Assembly (NCBI RefSeq): GCF_020639365.1
Contig: NZ_JAINUL010000001.1
Coordinates: forward strand, 5,219,431-5,283,430
Reading direction: 5' to 3'
From: Streptomyces flavotricini
Lineage (GTDB): Bacteria; Actinomycetota; Actinomycetes; Streptomycetales; Streptomycetaceae
Length of the DNA: 64,000 bases
Shown here: positions 15,585 through 24,780 of the stretch, one piece after another
Layout of the letters: every line of letters starts with the position of its first letter
Numbering within the stretch: position 1 is the stretch's first letter
The notes under the pieces: generated by a model
The model's database searches: none
What the model saw: only the letters and a program-made list of their open reading frames with translations
What the model was told of the DNA's origin: nothing
Program-made: the position numbers and the translations under genes

Positions 15585-16697
15585 ATGGGTTCGTCCCGCG
15601 GAATCCTCGGCACGCTCGGTCTGCTGTCCTGCCTCGTACTTTCGGCGAACGTCCCCGCTGTGGCCGCACCACCGGGCCCCGCGGTTCCCGCGGTGCGGGA
15701 AATGGCCAAGATCCCGTTCACCCAGCGTTACCAGGCCGTCCAGCGCGGCGGACTGGTCCGCGCCTCCAACTCCTCCATCGCCTGCCGCCGGGAGGAGGCG
15801 CCGGACGCCGAGCCGTGCGCCGAGGTCAACCGGGGCGCGGCGGGGGTCAACGGCGACTTCGACATGTTCTACAGCGAGGTCGACAAGGACCCGGACACGT
15901 ACAACTCCACCCGGGCCGAGCTCAAGGTCCCGCACGGCGCGAAGGTCTCGTACGCCCGCCTGTACTGGGGCGGGAACCTGCGGGTGGGCGAGCAGAAACC
16001 GCCCGAGGACAACGGCCGGGTGCTGGTCGCCGAGCCGGGCGGGGCCTACAAGGAGGTCCTCGCCGACACGGTGATCGGCCACCGGACGGACGCGGGCAGC
16101 GATGCCTACCAGGCCTCGGCCGACGTGACCCCGATGGTCCGCAAGGGCGGCGCCGGCATGTGGACGGTGGCCCAGCTGAACATCGCGATGGGTCATTCCG
16201 AGGTGGGTGCCTGGGGTGGCTGGACGCTGGTCGTGGCGTACGAGCACCCGCAGGAGCCGGTGCGCCGGATCTCGGTGTGGGACGGCTTCGAGTCGATCGC
16301 CGCGGGGGCCGGCGCGGGGGCCGGCGAGACGGTCGACATCACCGGCCTGGACGCGGTCGCCGGGTCGGCGGGGAAGGCCGGGGTGGTCGCGTACGACGGG
16401 GACCGGGGGACCCTCGGTGACTCACTCACGGTGACCTCCGACAGCGGCCGCCGGGTCAACATCAGTGATGCAGAAAATCCTTTTAATGATGTTATGAATT
16501 CCACGATCACGGAATTCGGGGATCCCTCGGTCGTGCGACAGCCCGAACGCATGAACAATCTCGGATATGACGCGGACGTGTTCGACCTGAGTCCCGCCCT
16601 GTCCGGTGGTGCCCGCAGCCTGAGCTTCAGGTTCACGGGCGAAAGCCAGGGTCAATTCCTCGGTGTGCTCTTCGTTCAGACAGACGCGCGCCGCTGA
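15585..16697 (+). CDS. Secreted beta-rich surface protein (resembles DUF3344/DUF11-type N-terminal domains)
   Basis: 370 residues. After a signal peptide (about 1-32) comes PFTQRYQAVQRGGLVRASNS, a short Cys-X-Cys loop region, then DMFYSEVDKDPDTYNSTRAEL and ARLYWGGNL. This is the pattern of large actinobacterial surface proteins where such a domain precedes DUF11 repeats; here it stands alone, with no anchor. Codons 293-312 (about 16461-16520) are unusually AT-rich for this genome. GGAG lies 8 nt before the ATG. It may be a coat or adhesion component; the function is not known. Confidence 0.75.
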   Translation: MGSSRGILGTLGLLSCLVLSANVPAVAAPPGPAVPAVREMAKIPFTQRYQAVQRGGLVRASNSSIACRREEAPDAEPCAEVNRGAAGVNGDFDMFYSEVDKDPDTYNSTRAELKVPHGAKVSYARLYWGGNLRVGEQKPPEDNGRVLVAEPGGAYKEVLADTVIGHRTDAGSDAYQASADVTPMVRKGGAGMWTVAQLNIAMGHSEVGAWGGWTLVVAYEHPQEPVRRISVWDGFESIAAGAGAGAGETVDITGLDAVAGSAGKAGVVAYDGDRGTLGDSLTVTSDSGRRVNISDAENPFNDVMNSTITEFGDPSVVRQPERMNNLGYDADVFDLSPALSGGARSLSFRFTGESQGQFLGVLFVQTDARR

Positions 16698-16716
16698 ACG
16701 TAGGAGACCACTCCGC

Positions 16717-17934
16717 GTGCCGACACAGCCTTCCCCTGCGCAGCCCTCCCGCGCGCAGGCACCGATTCCCCGCCCCCTCTCCGTCCTGCACCTCGTCCAA
16801 CCCGTCGACGGCGGTGTCGCCCGCGTCGTCGTCGACCTCGTCCGCGCCCAGACGGCCGCCGGCCTGCGGACCGCCGTCGGCTGCCCGCTCGGCGGACAGC
16901 TCGCCGACGCCGCCCGCGAGGCCGGGGCGCAGGTGCTCACCTGGCGCGCCGGCCGGGCCCCCGGACCCGACCTGCCCGCCGAAGTGCTCGGCGCCCGGCG
17001 GGTGATCCGTCAGGTCCGGCCCGACGTCCTGCACGCCCACAGCGCCAAGGCGGGCCTCGCCGGGCGGCTCGCCGCGCGCGGGGCCGTCCCCACCGTCTTC
17101 CAGCCGCACGCCTGGTCCTTCGACGCCGTCGGCGGGGCCACCGCCGCGCTCGCCCTGCGCTGGGAGCGGTTCGGTGTCCGTTGGGCCGACCGGGTGCTCT
17201 GCGTCAGCGAGGCCGAACGCCGGGCCGGAGAGGCCGAGGGCATCGCCGCCCACTGGTCGGTGATCCGCAACGGCGTGGACCTGGACCACTTCCGCCCCGG
17301 CGACCCCGACCGCGAGGCCGACCGGGCCCGGGCGCGAACCGAACTCCCTTTGCCCGCCGCCTTCCTGGGCGACGGGCCGCTCGCCGTCTGCGTGGGCCGG
17401 CTCTGCCAGCAGAAGGGCCAGGACATCCTGCTCCGGGCCTGGCGGGAGGTGCTCGGCAACGTTCCCGAAGCCCGTCTCGCCCTCGTCGGCGACGGCCCCG
17501 ACACCGAGCGGCTGCGCCGCACCGCCCCGCCCGGGGTGCTCTTCGCGGGAGCCGCTCCCGACATCCGACCGTGGCTTCGGGCCGCCGATCTCGTTGTACT
17601 GCCGTCGCGGTGGGAGGGCATGGCGCTCGCCCCGCTCGAAGCCATGGCCTGCGGTCGACCGGTCCTGGTCTCCGACGTCAGCGGTGCCCGGGAGAGCCTG
17701 CCGCCCGGCCAGGGACGGCTCTGCCTGGTACCGCCGGAGGATCCGACGGCCCTGGCCAAAGCCCTGGGCCGGCTGCTCGCCGAACCGCGGCTGCTCGCCG
17801 AACTCGGGGAGCAGGCCGGGCAGCACGCCCGGACCGACTTCGACGTGCGGCGGACCACGGACGCGGTCACCGGCCTGTACCACGAACTGCTGGGCAGGCC
17901 CCGGCCCTTGAACCAGGAGCGCATCAGCCGATGA
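16717..17934 (+). CDS. GT4-family glycosyltransferase, first gene of the exopolysaccharide operon
   Basis: 405 residues from a GTG after AGGAG. GT-B fold: the N-terminal Rossmann part has LHLVQPVDGGVARVVVDL and DVLHAHSAKAGLAGR; the C-terminal nucleotide-sugar site has VCVGRLCQQKGQDILLRA, LVGDGPD and the EGMALAPLEAMACG block with the conserved glutamates. It is a cytoplasmic retaining transferase that probably adds a sugar to the lipid-linked repeat unit. It overlaps the next gene by four bases. Confidence 0.85.
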   Translation: MPTQPSPAQPSRAQAPIPRPLSVLHLVQPVDGGVARVVVDLVRAQTAAGLRTAVGCPLGGQLADAAREAGAQVLTWRAGRAPGPDLPAEVLGARRVIRQVRPDVLHAHSAKAGLAGRLAARGAVPTVFQPHAWSFDAVGGATAALALRWERFGVRWADRVLCVSEAERRAGEAEGIAAHWSVIRNGVDLDHFRPGDPDREADRARARTELPLPAAFLGDGPLAVCVGRLCQQKGQDILLRAWREVLGNVPEARLALVGDGPDTERLRRTAPPGVLFAGAAPDIRPWLRAADLVVLPSRWEGMALAPLEAMACGRPVLVSDVSGARESLPPGQGRLCLVPPEDPTALAKALGRLLAEPRLLAELGEQAGQHARTDFDVRRTTDAVTGLYHELLGRPRPLNQERISR

Positions 17935-19448
17935 CGATGGACAGCGCACCCGCCCGGCACACGGGGCAGGGCGGCACGGGGCCCGCCGGCGGCACCGCCG
18001 GCACCGCAGCCGTCCGACGGTCCGTGACCGCCATCCACCCCCCACGCAGGCCCCGGGCCGACCCGGCCAGGCCACTCGCGCGGCCGCAGCGGGTCCGGCG
18101 CCGCGACGGGGTCCTCCCGCTGCTGACCGCCGACGCGCTGGCCGCCGTACTCACCACGACGGTCCTGTCCGCGCCGGGGACGGCGTTGCCGGCAGGGGCT
18201 GCCGCCCCGATGGCCGTGCTGGCCGCCGCGCTGCACGCGCAGGCCGGGCTGTACCGGCCGCGGCTCGCGCCCTCCGCGCTGCTGGAGCTGCCCGCGGTGG
18301 CCGGGCGGGCCGCCGTCCTGTGGTGCGCCTTCGCCACCGTCGTGGCCGCCACGGTGCCGGGCGGGGCCCTGGGCTGGTCGGTCCTGCTGGGCGCCGTCTG
18401 TCTGCAGACCGTACTGACCTGCACCGGGCGCGGGTTCGTCAACGAGCTCCGCCGCCGCGCGGCCCGCCGCCGGCCCGCCTCCGCCCTCGTCGTCGGCCCC
18501 GGCGCCGGGGCGAGCGCGGTCGCCGCCGCCCTGCACGGGCGTCCCGAGTACGGGCTGCGGCCCGTCGGCCTCGCCGACACCGCCTCCCCCGAGGAGGGCG
18601 GCGGTGGCGTACCGGTGCTCGCCACGCACGAGGACATCCGGCGTGCCGTCATCCAGAACTCGGTCCGGCACGCGGTGTTCACCCGCCCGCCGGAGGCCGA
18701 CGAGCGCACCGCCTCCCTGGTCCGGCTCTTCCACGACCACGGTTGCCGGCTCTGGCTCGCCGACCCGGCCGGCACCGCCAAGGTGACCGGCATGCGGGTG
18801 GCCCAGCCCGCCGACCAGCTGTGGGGGTACGCCGTACAGCCACTGCTGCCGCGTCCGTCCCGGCCGGTGGAGCGGTGGGTGAAGCGGGCCATCGACGGGC
18901 TGCTGGCCGCGCTCGCGCTGATCGCCGCCGCGCCCGTGATGGGCGTCTGCGCGCTGGCCGTACGGCTCTCCGACGGGCCCGGGGTGATCTTCCGGCAGGA
19001 GCGGGTCGGCTTGTACGGGCGCCCCTTCACGCTGCTGAAGTTCCGCACCCTGCGCGCCGACGAGCACGAGTCCGCCACCCGGTGGACGGTCGCGGGCGAC
19101 AACCGGATGAGCCCGATCGGCTCCTTCCTGCGCAAGTCCTCGCTGGACGAGCTGCCGCAGCTGTGGAACGTCGTACGGGGTGACATGAGCCTGGTCGGAC
19201 CACGGCCGGAACGGCCCTTCTTCGTGGCGAAGTTCAGCACCGTCCACCCCGGCTACGAGGCCCGGCACCGGATGCCCGTGGGCATCACCGGGCTCGCCCA
19301 GATCAACGGCCTGCGCGGGGACACCTCCATCGAGGACCGGGCCCGCTTCGACAACCACTACATCGACACCTGGTCGCTGTGGCAGGACCTGTGGATCCTC
19401 GCCCGCACCGCGGCCTCCTTCTTCCGCTTCCGGCTGGGGGGCAGCTGA
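17931..19448 (+). CDS. Initiating polyprenyl-phosphate glycosylphosphotransferase (WcaJ/WbaP type)
   Basis: 505 residues: a disordered N-terminus, about four or five membrane helices (about 60-170), a Rossmann-like CoA-binding domain (about 185-290), and the catalytic bacterial sugar transferase domain (about 315-505). The last has VKRAIDGLLAALALI, VIFRQERVGLYGRPFTLLKF, SSLDELPQLWNVVRGDMSL and GPRPE. It transfers a sugar phosphate from a UDP-sugar to undecaprenyl phosphate, the first committed step. The ATG overlaps the previous stop. Confidence 0.9.
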   Translation: MTMDSAPARHTGQGGTGPAGGTAGTAAVRRSVTAIHPPRRPRADPARPLARPQRVRRRDGVLPLLTADALAAVLTTTVLSAPGTALPAGAAAPMAVLAAALHAQAGLYRPRLAPSALLELPAVAGRAAVLWCAFATVVAATVPGGALGWSVLLGAVCLQTVLTCTGRGFVNELRRRAARRRPASALVVGPGAGASAVAAALHGRPEYGLRPVGLADTASPEEGGGGVPVLATHEDIRRAVIQNSVRHAVFTRPPEADERTASLVRLFHDHGCRLWLADPAGTAKVTGMRVAQPADQLWGYAVQPLLPRPSRPVERWVKRAIDGLLAALALIAAAPVMGVCALAVRLSDGPGVIFRQERVGLYGRPFTLLKFRTLRADEHESATRWTVAGDNRMSPIGSFLRKSSLDELPQLWNVVRGDMSLVGPRPERPFFVAKFSTVHPGYEARHRMPVGITGLAQINGLRGDTSIEDRARFDNHYIDTWSLWQDLWILARTAASFFRFRLGGS

Positions 19449-20917
19449 TGAGCCTCGCCGTGACCCCGTTCGGCGCGGCCGCCCGGCCCGACACGGCGGG
19501 GCTGCTGCGGCGGCACTGGCCGCTCCTGCCGCTCGCCGCGACCGTCCTGCTGCTCCTCGCCCCGATCGCGGCGGGCGACGCGAGCACCTCCGGCAAGGTC
19601 GGCCCGGCCGACGCCGCCTCACTGGTGCTGGTGCTGGTCTGCGCCGTGCAGGCGCTGCGCGGCCGGGTGCGGGAGCTGAGCCCGCTGGGCGTGGCGGTGC
19701 TCGGCGTGCCCGCCGTGGGGCTGGCGGTCGCGACCGCCACCGCCGGGGACCCGTACGCGGCGCTGCCCGGGTTCGTGCGCTACCTCCAGGTGTTCGTCCT
19801 GGTCCCGGCGGCGATCGTGCTGCTGGTGCGCGACGCCGGGGAGTTCCGGCTGGCCGCCGGGTGCTTCGTGGTGCTGGCTCTGGTGCAGGGCGCGGTGGGG
19901 GTCGTACAGTTCGCGACCCACACGGGGGCCTCGTACCAGGGCGAGGACATCCGGGCCGTCGGCACCTTCGGGCCCGGCGACGTGATGGGCATGGCCACGG
20001 TGGTGGCGTACGGGCTGGTCGTGGCGACCGCGGCGGCGCTGGCTCCGGGACTGCCGGGCCGGGTACGGCGGATGGCGGGCGGCGCGGCCCTGGTGCTGGT
20101 GGTGCCGCTGGTGCTGTCGTTCAGCCGGGGTGCGTGGATCGCCACGGTCGGCGCGGCGCTGCTGGTGATGCTGCTCGCCGGGATCCGGCGGGCGCTGAGG
20201 GTGCTGCTCGCGCTGGCCGCGGCCGCGGTGGTCCTGGTGGGCGGGTTCGGGGTCGGCTCCGAGATGGTCGCGGAGCGGCTGACCTCGATCACGCAGGTCT
20301 CCAGCGCCCCCGACCAGTCGGTGACCGACCGCTACACCATGTGGGCCGCCGCCGAGTCGATGTGGCGCGAGCGGCCGGCCGTCGGGGTGGGACTCAAGGG
20401 CTTCCCGGCCAACCGGGACGGGCACTCCTCGCTGGGCCTCTCCTCCGGCAGCGACACCGCCGGCGCGGGGCAGGCGTTCATCCGCCAGCCGCTGCTCTCC
20501 CCGCACAACATGTACCTGCTGGTCCTGAGCGAGCAGGGGCTGATCGGGCTGACCGCGCTGGCGGGCGGCTGGGCGGCGCTGCTCGTCGCGGGCCTGCGGC
20601 GGTGCGCGGGCGGCGGCGGCGGGATCCGGGACTGCGGGCTGATCGCGATCGGGCTGTTCGTCTGGCAGCTGACCGACTTCCTGTACGCGGACATCGGCGG
20701 GCCTTCCACCGTCCTCACCGGGGTGATCATCGGCCTGGCGGCCTGGTGGGCCCTGCCGTCCCCCTCCGGAGGGGACACGTTCCCCGACGGTCCCGGCCGG
20801 GCCGGGGTCCGTACGGCCCCCGGCCCGGGACGCGGTCCCGGCGGGGCCGCTGCGGCGGGAAGGCGCACCGGCCTCGTGGCCGCACCGCGCGCCGTTCCGG
20901 GTGCGGACGGCCGGTGA
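19448..20917 (+). CDS. O-antigen ligase/Wzy polymerase-like membrane protein
   Basis: 489 residues and about 11-12 membrane helices. The Wzy_C-type block includes VLSFSRGAWIATVGA and a large extracytoplasmic loop with WRERPAVGVGLKGFPANRDG and SPHNMYLLVLSEQGLIGL. In a Wzy pathway it would polymerise repeat units outside the membrane. The start shares one base with the previous stop. The C-terminus (about 440-489) is low-complexity and overlaps the next start. Confidence 0.8.
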   Translation: MSLAVTPFGAAARPDTAGLLRRHWPLLPLAATVLLLLAPIAAGDASTSGKVGPADAASLVLVLVCAVQALRGRVRELSPLGVAVLGVPAVGLAVATATAGDPYAALPGFVRYLQVFVLVPAAIVLLVRDAGEFRLAAGCFVVLALVQGAVGVVQFATHTGASYQGEDIRAVGTFGPGDVMGMATVVAYGLVVATAAALAPGLPGRVRRMAGGAALVLVVPLVLSFSRGAWIATVGAALLVMLLAGIRRALRVLLALAAAAVVLVGGFGVGSEMVAERLTSITQVSSAPDQSVTDRYTMWAAAESMWRERPAVGVGLKGFPANRDGHSSLGLSSGSDTAGAGQAFIRQPLLSPHNMYLLVLSEQGLIGLTALAGGWAALLVAGLRRCAGGGGGIRDCGLIAIGLFVWQLTDFLYADIGGPSTVLTGVIIGLAAWWALPSPSGGDTFPDGPGRAGVRTAPGPGRGPGGAAAAGRRTGLVAAPRAVPGADGR

Positions 20918-22779
20918 CCGATACGACGCCTTGGCGGCCCGCTTCCGGCCCCCCGGCCGGGGCGGGCCCCGCCCGCGTCCCGGGCACGTCGGCCCCGTCT
21001 TCCGCGGCGGTCCCGCACGGCTCCGCCGGAACCCGGTCCCCGTCCGCGGGCGCAGCCGGAGCCCGAGCCGAGCGCGGTGTCGGGGTGGCGGCGCGGGCCG
21101 CGCGCCGCGGGCTCCCCAGGGCCCCGGGGCCCGTACGGGACGACCCGACCGCCGGCCCCCAGGGCGCGAACGCGGCTCCGGCTCCGCTGGGGCGGTTCCT
21201 GGCCAAGGCCGCCGCCGTCACGGCCGGACTGACCGCCGCCGGGGCGGTGTTCGGACTGTTCCGGGACCAGACCATCGCGCACCTCTTCGGGGCCGGGCAC
21301 GACAGCGACGCCTTCCTGATCGCCTGGACCGTGCCCGAGATGGCCTCGACGCTGCTCATCGAGGACGCCATGGCCCTGCTGATGGTGCCCGCGTTCAGCC
21401 AGGCCCTGGCCCGGCGGGCGGCCTCCCGCGCCGGGCTCACCCGCAAGGAGGCCCGCTCGCAGGACCCCGTCCGGCTGCTCGTGGGGGCGACCCTGCCACG
21501 GCTGGCGGTCTTCCTGGCCGCCGTCGCCTCCCTGCTCGTCGTCGCCGCGCCGCTCGTCGTCGCGGTGCTCGCGCCGGGACTGCCCGATCCGGCGCTGGCC
21601 GTGGAGTGCACCCGGATGACCGCGCTGACCGTGCTGTCCTTCGGGATCGCGGGGTACTTCAGCGCCGCGCTGCGGGCCCACCGCTCGTTCGTGCCGCCGG
21701 CCGCGATCTACGTCTCGTACAACGTCGGCATCATCGGGACGATGATCGCGCTGCACGCGGTCTGGGGGGTGCGGGCGGCCGCCGCCGGGGTGGCCGCGGG
21801 CGGGCTGCTGATGGTGCTCGTCCAACTGCCCGCGTTCGTCCGGAACGTGGGCTTCGGACCACCCCGCGCCAAGGGTGCGCCGCGCAGCCAGCGCGACCGG
21901 GACCGGCCCACCCTCATCGCCTTCGGCGTGATCGCTCCGGTGATCTTCTTCGCGGTGTTCCGGCAGTCGCAGGTCCTGGTCGAGCGGTTCCTGGCGGCCT
22001 CGCTGCCGTCGGGGGCCATCTCGCACCTGAACTACGCGCAGAAGGTCGCGCAGATGCCGATGGTGCTGTCCCTGATGATCTGCACCGTCACCTTCCCCGT
22101 CGTCGCCCAGGCCATGGCCGGAGGGGAGCGCGAGAAGGCGAGGCGGCGCGTCGAGCAGGACCTCGCGCTGGCCTCGCTCGCCGTCCTCGTGGGCAGCGCC
22201 CTCGTCATCGGGTACGCGCCCCAGATCATCCAGGTCCTCTTCGAACGCGGCGCGTTCACCCACCGCGACACCCTGGCCACCGCCTCCGTCATGCGGGTCT
22301 ACGCCCTGGGACTGCTCGGCCACTGCCTCGTCGGGGCGCTGTCCCGGCCCTTCTTCTCGACCGCCCGGCCCACCTGGTTCCCGGCGCTCGCGATGGGCGC
22401 CGGACTCCTCGTCAACGTCGTGGCCGGCGCCTTCGCCGTCGGCTGGTGGGGCACGTACGGCATCGCCGCCGCCAACGCCGCCGGCATCTCCACCACCGCC
22501 GCCCTGCTGCTCACCGGGCTCGGCTCGCGGATCGTCGCCATCCAGGTCCGCCGGGTCGCGCTCAGCATCGGCCGGCTCTCCGTCGCCGCCGTCGGAGCCT
22601 GCGGCACCGGCTGGATCGCCGGGCCGATGATCCCCGACCCGCTGCTCAGCGCCGCGCTCGGCTGCCTGCTCGTCCCCGCCATGTTCGGCGCCTGCGGCAT
22701 GGCCATACGGGCGCTCGAAATCACCGCCCTGCCCGCCCAGATCGCCCAGATGACCCAGAGGTTCCGCAATGCCCGCTGA
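20914..22779 (+). CDS. MurJ/Wzx-type lipid-linked oligosaccharide flippase
   Basis: 621 residues from a GTG overlapping the upstream stop. About 95 disordered residues precede a MviN/MurJ core of about 14 helices, with GLFRDQTIAHLFGAGHDSDAF, an RQSQVLVERFLAASLPSGAI motif and FERGAFTHRDT. The conserved MurJ arginines and the family fold are evident. Given its neighbours it probably flips the undecaprenyl-linked repeat unit in place of a classical Wzx, rather than lipid II. It overlaps the deacetylase start by 11 bases. Confidence 0.85.
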   Translation: MTDTTPWRPASGPPAGAGPARVPGTSAPSSAAVPHGSAGTRSPSAGAAGARAERGVGVAARAARRGLPRAPGPVRDDPTAGPQGANAAPAPLGRFLAKAAAVTAGLTAAGAVFGLFRDQTIAHLFGAGHDSDAFLIAWTVPEMASTLLIEDAMALLMVPAFSQALARRAASRAGLTRKEARSQDPVRLLVGATLPRLAVFLAAVASLLVVAAPLVVAVLAPGLPDPALAVECTRMTALTVLSFGIAGYFSAALRAHRSFVPPAAIYVSYNVGIIGTMIALHAVWGVRAAAAGVAAGGLLMVLVQLPAFVRNVGFGPPRAKGAPRSQRDRDRPTLIAFGVIAPVIFFAVFRQSQVLVERFLAASLPSGAISHLNYAQKVAQMPMVLSLMICTVTFPVVAQAMAGGEREKARRRVEQDLALASLAVLVGSALVIGYAPQIIQVLFERGAFTHRDTLATASVMRVYALGLLGHCLVGALSRPFFSTARPTWFPALAMGAGLLVNVVAGAFAVGWWGTYGIAAANAAGISTTAALLLTGLGSRIVAIQVRRVALSIGRLSVAAVGACGTGWIAGPMIPDPLLSAALGCLLVPAMFGACGMAIRALEITALPAQIAQMTQRFRNAR

Positions 22780-23545
22780 CACCCGCACGGCGCAGGCCGC
22801 CGCGGCGGTCCCCGCCCGCCGGACCGCCTCGCCGTGGGTCCTGATGTACCACTCGGTCGCCGAGTTCACCGACCCGGCCGAGGACCCGTACGGCATCACC
22901 GTCACCCCGGGCACGCTGGAGGCGCAGCTGCTGTGGCTGCGCTCGCGGGGCCTGCGCGGGGTGTCCGTCGGCGAGCTGCTGCGGGCCTGCGCGGCCGGGC
23001 GGGGCGCCGGGCTCGTCGGGCTGACCTTCGACGACGGCTACACCGACTACCTGACCCGGGCGCTGCCGCTGCTGCGCCGACACGACTGCACCTCCACGCT
23101 GTTCGTGCTGCCGGGGCGGCTCGGGGTGGACAACGTGTGGGACCCGCTGGGCCCGCGCAAGTCCCTGCTGACCGCCGAGGGCATCCGCGCGGTCGCGGCC
23201 GCCGGGCAGGAGATCGGCTCGCACGGGCTGCTCCACCAGGACCTCACCGCGGCCGCCGACGACATCCTCCAGCAGGAGCTGAGGGGCAGCCGGGAGCTGA
23301 TCCGGGAGCTGACCGGGACCCTGCCCGAGGGGTTCTGCTACCCGTACGGGCACCTCGACGAGCGGGTCGTCGAGGCGGCGCGGGCCGCCGGGTACGGGTA
23401 CGCCTGCGCCATCGACCCGGGCCGGCTGGCCGGCCCGCACGCCCTGCCGCGCACCCACGTCAGCCAGGCGGACGGGCCCGGGCGGCTGCGGATCAAGCAG
23501 CTGCGGCACCGGGTGCAAGAGCTGCGGCGGGCGGTGCGCCGGTGA
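22769..23545 (+). CDS. Polysaccharide deacetylase (NodB, CE4 family)
   Basis: 258 residues without a signal peptide. The catalytic base motif is TFDDGY (Asp88-Asp89), and the metal ligands are in SHGLLHQDL (His152, His156), followed by FCYPYGHLD. It should remove N-acetyl groups from a hexosamine in the glycan; lack of export suggests that it acts on the lipid-linked unit in the cytoplasm. It overlaps both neighbours. Confidence 0.85.
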   Translation: MPADTRTAQAAAAVPARRTASPWVLMYHSVAEFTDPAEDPYGITVTPGTLEAQLLWLRSRGLRGVSVGELLRACAAGRGAGLVGLTFDDGYTDYLTRALPLLRRHDCTSTLFVLPGRLGVDNVWDPLGPRKSLLTAEGIRAVAAAGQEIGSHGLLHQDLTAAADDILQQELRGSRELIRELTGTLPEGFCYPYGHLDERVVEAARAAGYGYACAIDPGRLAGPHALPRTHVSQADGPGRLRIKQLRHRVQELRRAVRR

Positions 23546-24780
23546 AGTCGCTGCGGGCGCTGCACATCATCACCGGGCTCGGGGTCGGCGGCGCCGAGCA
23601 GCAGCTGCGGCTGCTGCTGCGGCACATGCCGATGCGCTGCGACGTGCTGACGCTGACCAACCCCGGGCCGGTGGCCGAGGGCCTGCGGGCCGACGGGGTC
23701 CGCGTGGTGCACCTGGGGATGCGGGGCAACCGGGACCTGGGGGCGCTGCCGAGGCTGGTGCGGTTCATCCGGCGCGAGCAGTACGACCTCGTGCACACGC
23801 ACCTGTACCGGGCCTGCGTGTACGGGCGCCTGGCGGCCCGGCTCGCGGGGGTCGGGGCGACCGTGGCCACCGAGCACTCGCTCGGCGAGGGCGAGATCGA
23901 GGGCCGGAAGCTGACGGGCGGCGTGCGGGCGCTGTACCTGGCCAGTGAGCGGCTGGGCGCGGCGACCGTGGCGGTGTCGGACACCGTCGCGGCGCGGCTG
24001 GAGGCCTGGGGGGTGCCGGCCGCGCGCGTGCACGTCGTACCGAACGGCATCGAGGCCGTCCGCTTCCGCTTCGACGAGGGGGTGCGCCGGGCCACCCGGG
24101 CCCGGACCGGGCTGCCGGAGCGGGCGTTCGTGGTCGGCGGGGTCGGCCGGCTGGTGCCGGGCAAGCGGTTCGACTCGCTGGTGCGGGCGGTGGCGGCGCT
24201 GCCCGGGGCGCACCTGCTGCTGGCCGGGGACGGGCCGGAGCGGGCGGCGCTGCGGCGGCTGGCCGCGGAGCTGGGCGCGCAGAGCCGGATCCACCTGCTG
24301 GGGGAGCGGGACCCGCTGGGCGACAGCGCGGACGGGCGCACGCCCGGGATCCCGGCGCTGCTGGCCGCCATGGACGTGTTCGTGTCGCCCTCGCGGGAGG
24401 AGGCGTTCGGGCTGGCGGTGGTGGAGGCGCTGGCCGCGGGGCTGCCGGTGCTGCACGTCACCTGCCCGGCGATCGACGACCTGCCGGCCGCGGAGGCTCC
24501 GGGGGCGCGCCGGATCGGGACCGGGACGCAGGAGCTGGTCGCCGCCCTGCGCGGGCACATGGAGGCCGGCGCGCGGCGCCTGCCCCAGCCCCCGGTGGCC
24601 CGCCGCTACGACATCTCCCGCAGCGCGGAGCGCCTCCTCGCGGTCTACGCCCTGGCGCTGCCGGGGGCCCGCCCCGCCCCGGTGGTCGGCGACGCCCTGA
24701 TCGACGCACCACCGACGGGGTCCCCCGAGCGGGGGACCGAAACCACTCCCATCCCTCCAGGAAGGCACGTACATGGCTGA
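23542..24780 (+). CDS. GT4-family glycosyltransferase, second of the operon
   Basis: 412 residues from a GTG that overlaps the deacetylase stop. The N-terminal IITGLGVGGAEQQLRLLLRHM and YDLVHTHLYRACVYGR, then GVGRLVPGKRFDSLVRA, LLAGDGPERAAL and the acceptor motif SREEAFGLAVVEALAAGLP, are typical of WecH/PelF-like GT4 enzymes. It overlaps the Wzz-like gene by eight bases. Acceptor and donor sugars are unknown. Confidence 0.85.
   Translation: MKSLRALHIITGLGVGGAEQQLRLLLRHMPMRCDVLTLTNPGPVAEGLRADGVRVVHLGMRGNRDLGALPRLVRFIRREQYDLVHTHLYRACVYGRLAARLAGVGATVATEHSLGEGEIEGRKLTGGVRALYLASERLGAATVAVSDTVAARLEAWGVPAARVHVVPNGIEAVRFRFDEGVRRATRARTGLPERAFVVGGVGRLVPGKRFDSLVRAVAALPGAHLLLAGDGPERAALRRLAAELGAQSRIHLLGERDPLGDSADGRTPGIPALLAAMDVFVSPSREEAFGLAVVEALAAGLPVLHVTCPAIDDLPAAEAPGARRIGTGTQELVAALRGHMEAGARRLPQPPVARRYDISRSAERLLAVYALALPGARPAPVVGDALIDAPPTGSPERGTETTPIPPGRHVHG

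Noticed and set aside
20332..22914. Long open frame (860 codons) on the minus strand opposite the ligase and flippase genes
   Set aside because: Composition is low-complexity Gly/Arg/Asp/Gln-rich, typical of antisense frames in high-GC DNA; both genes on the plus strand have clear domains.
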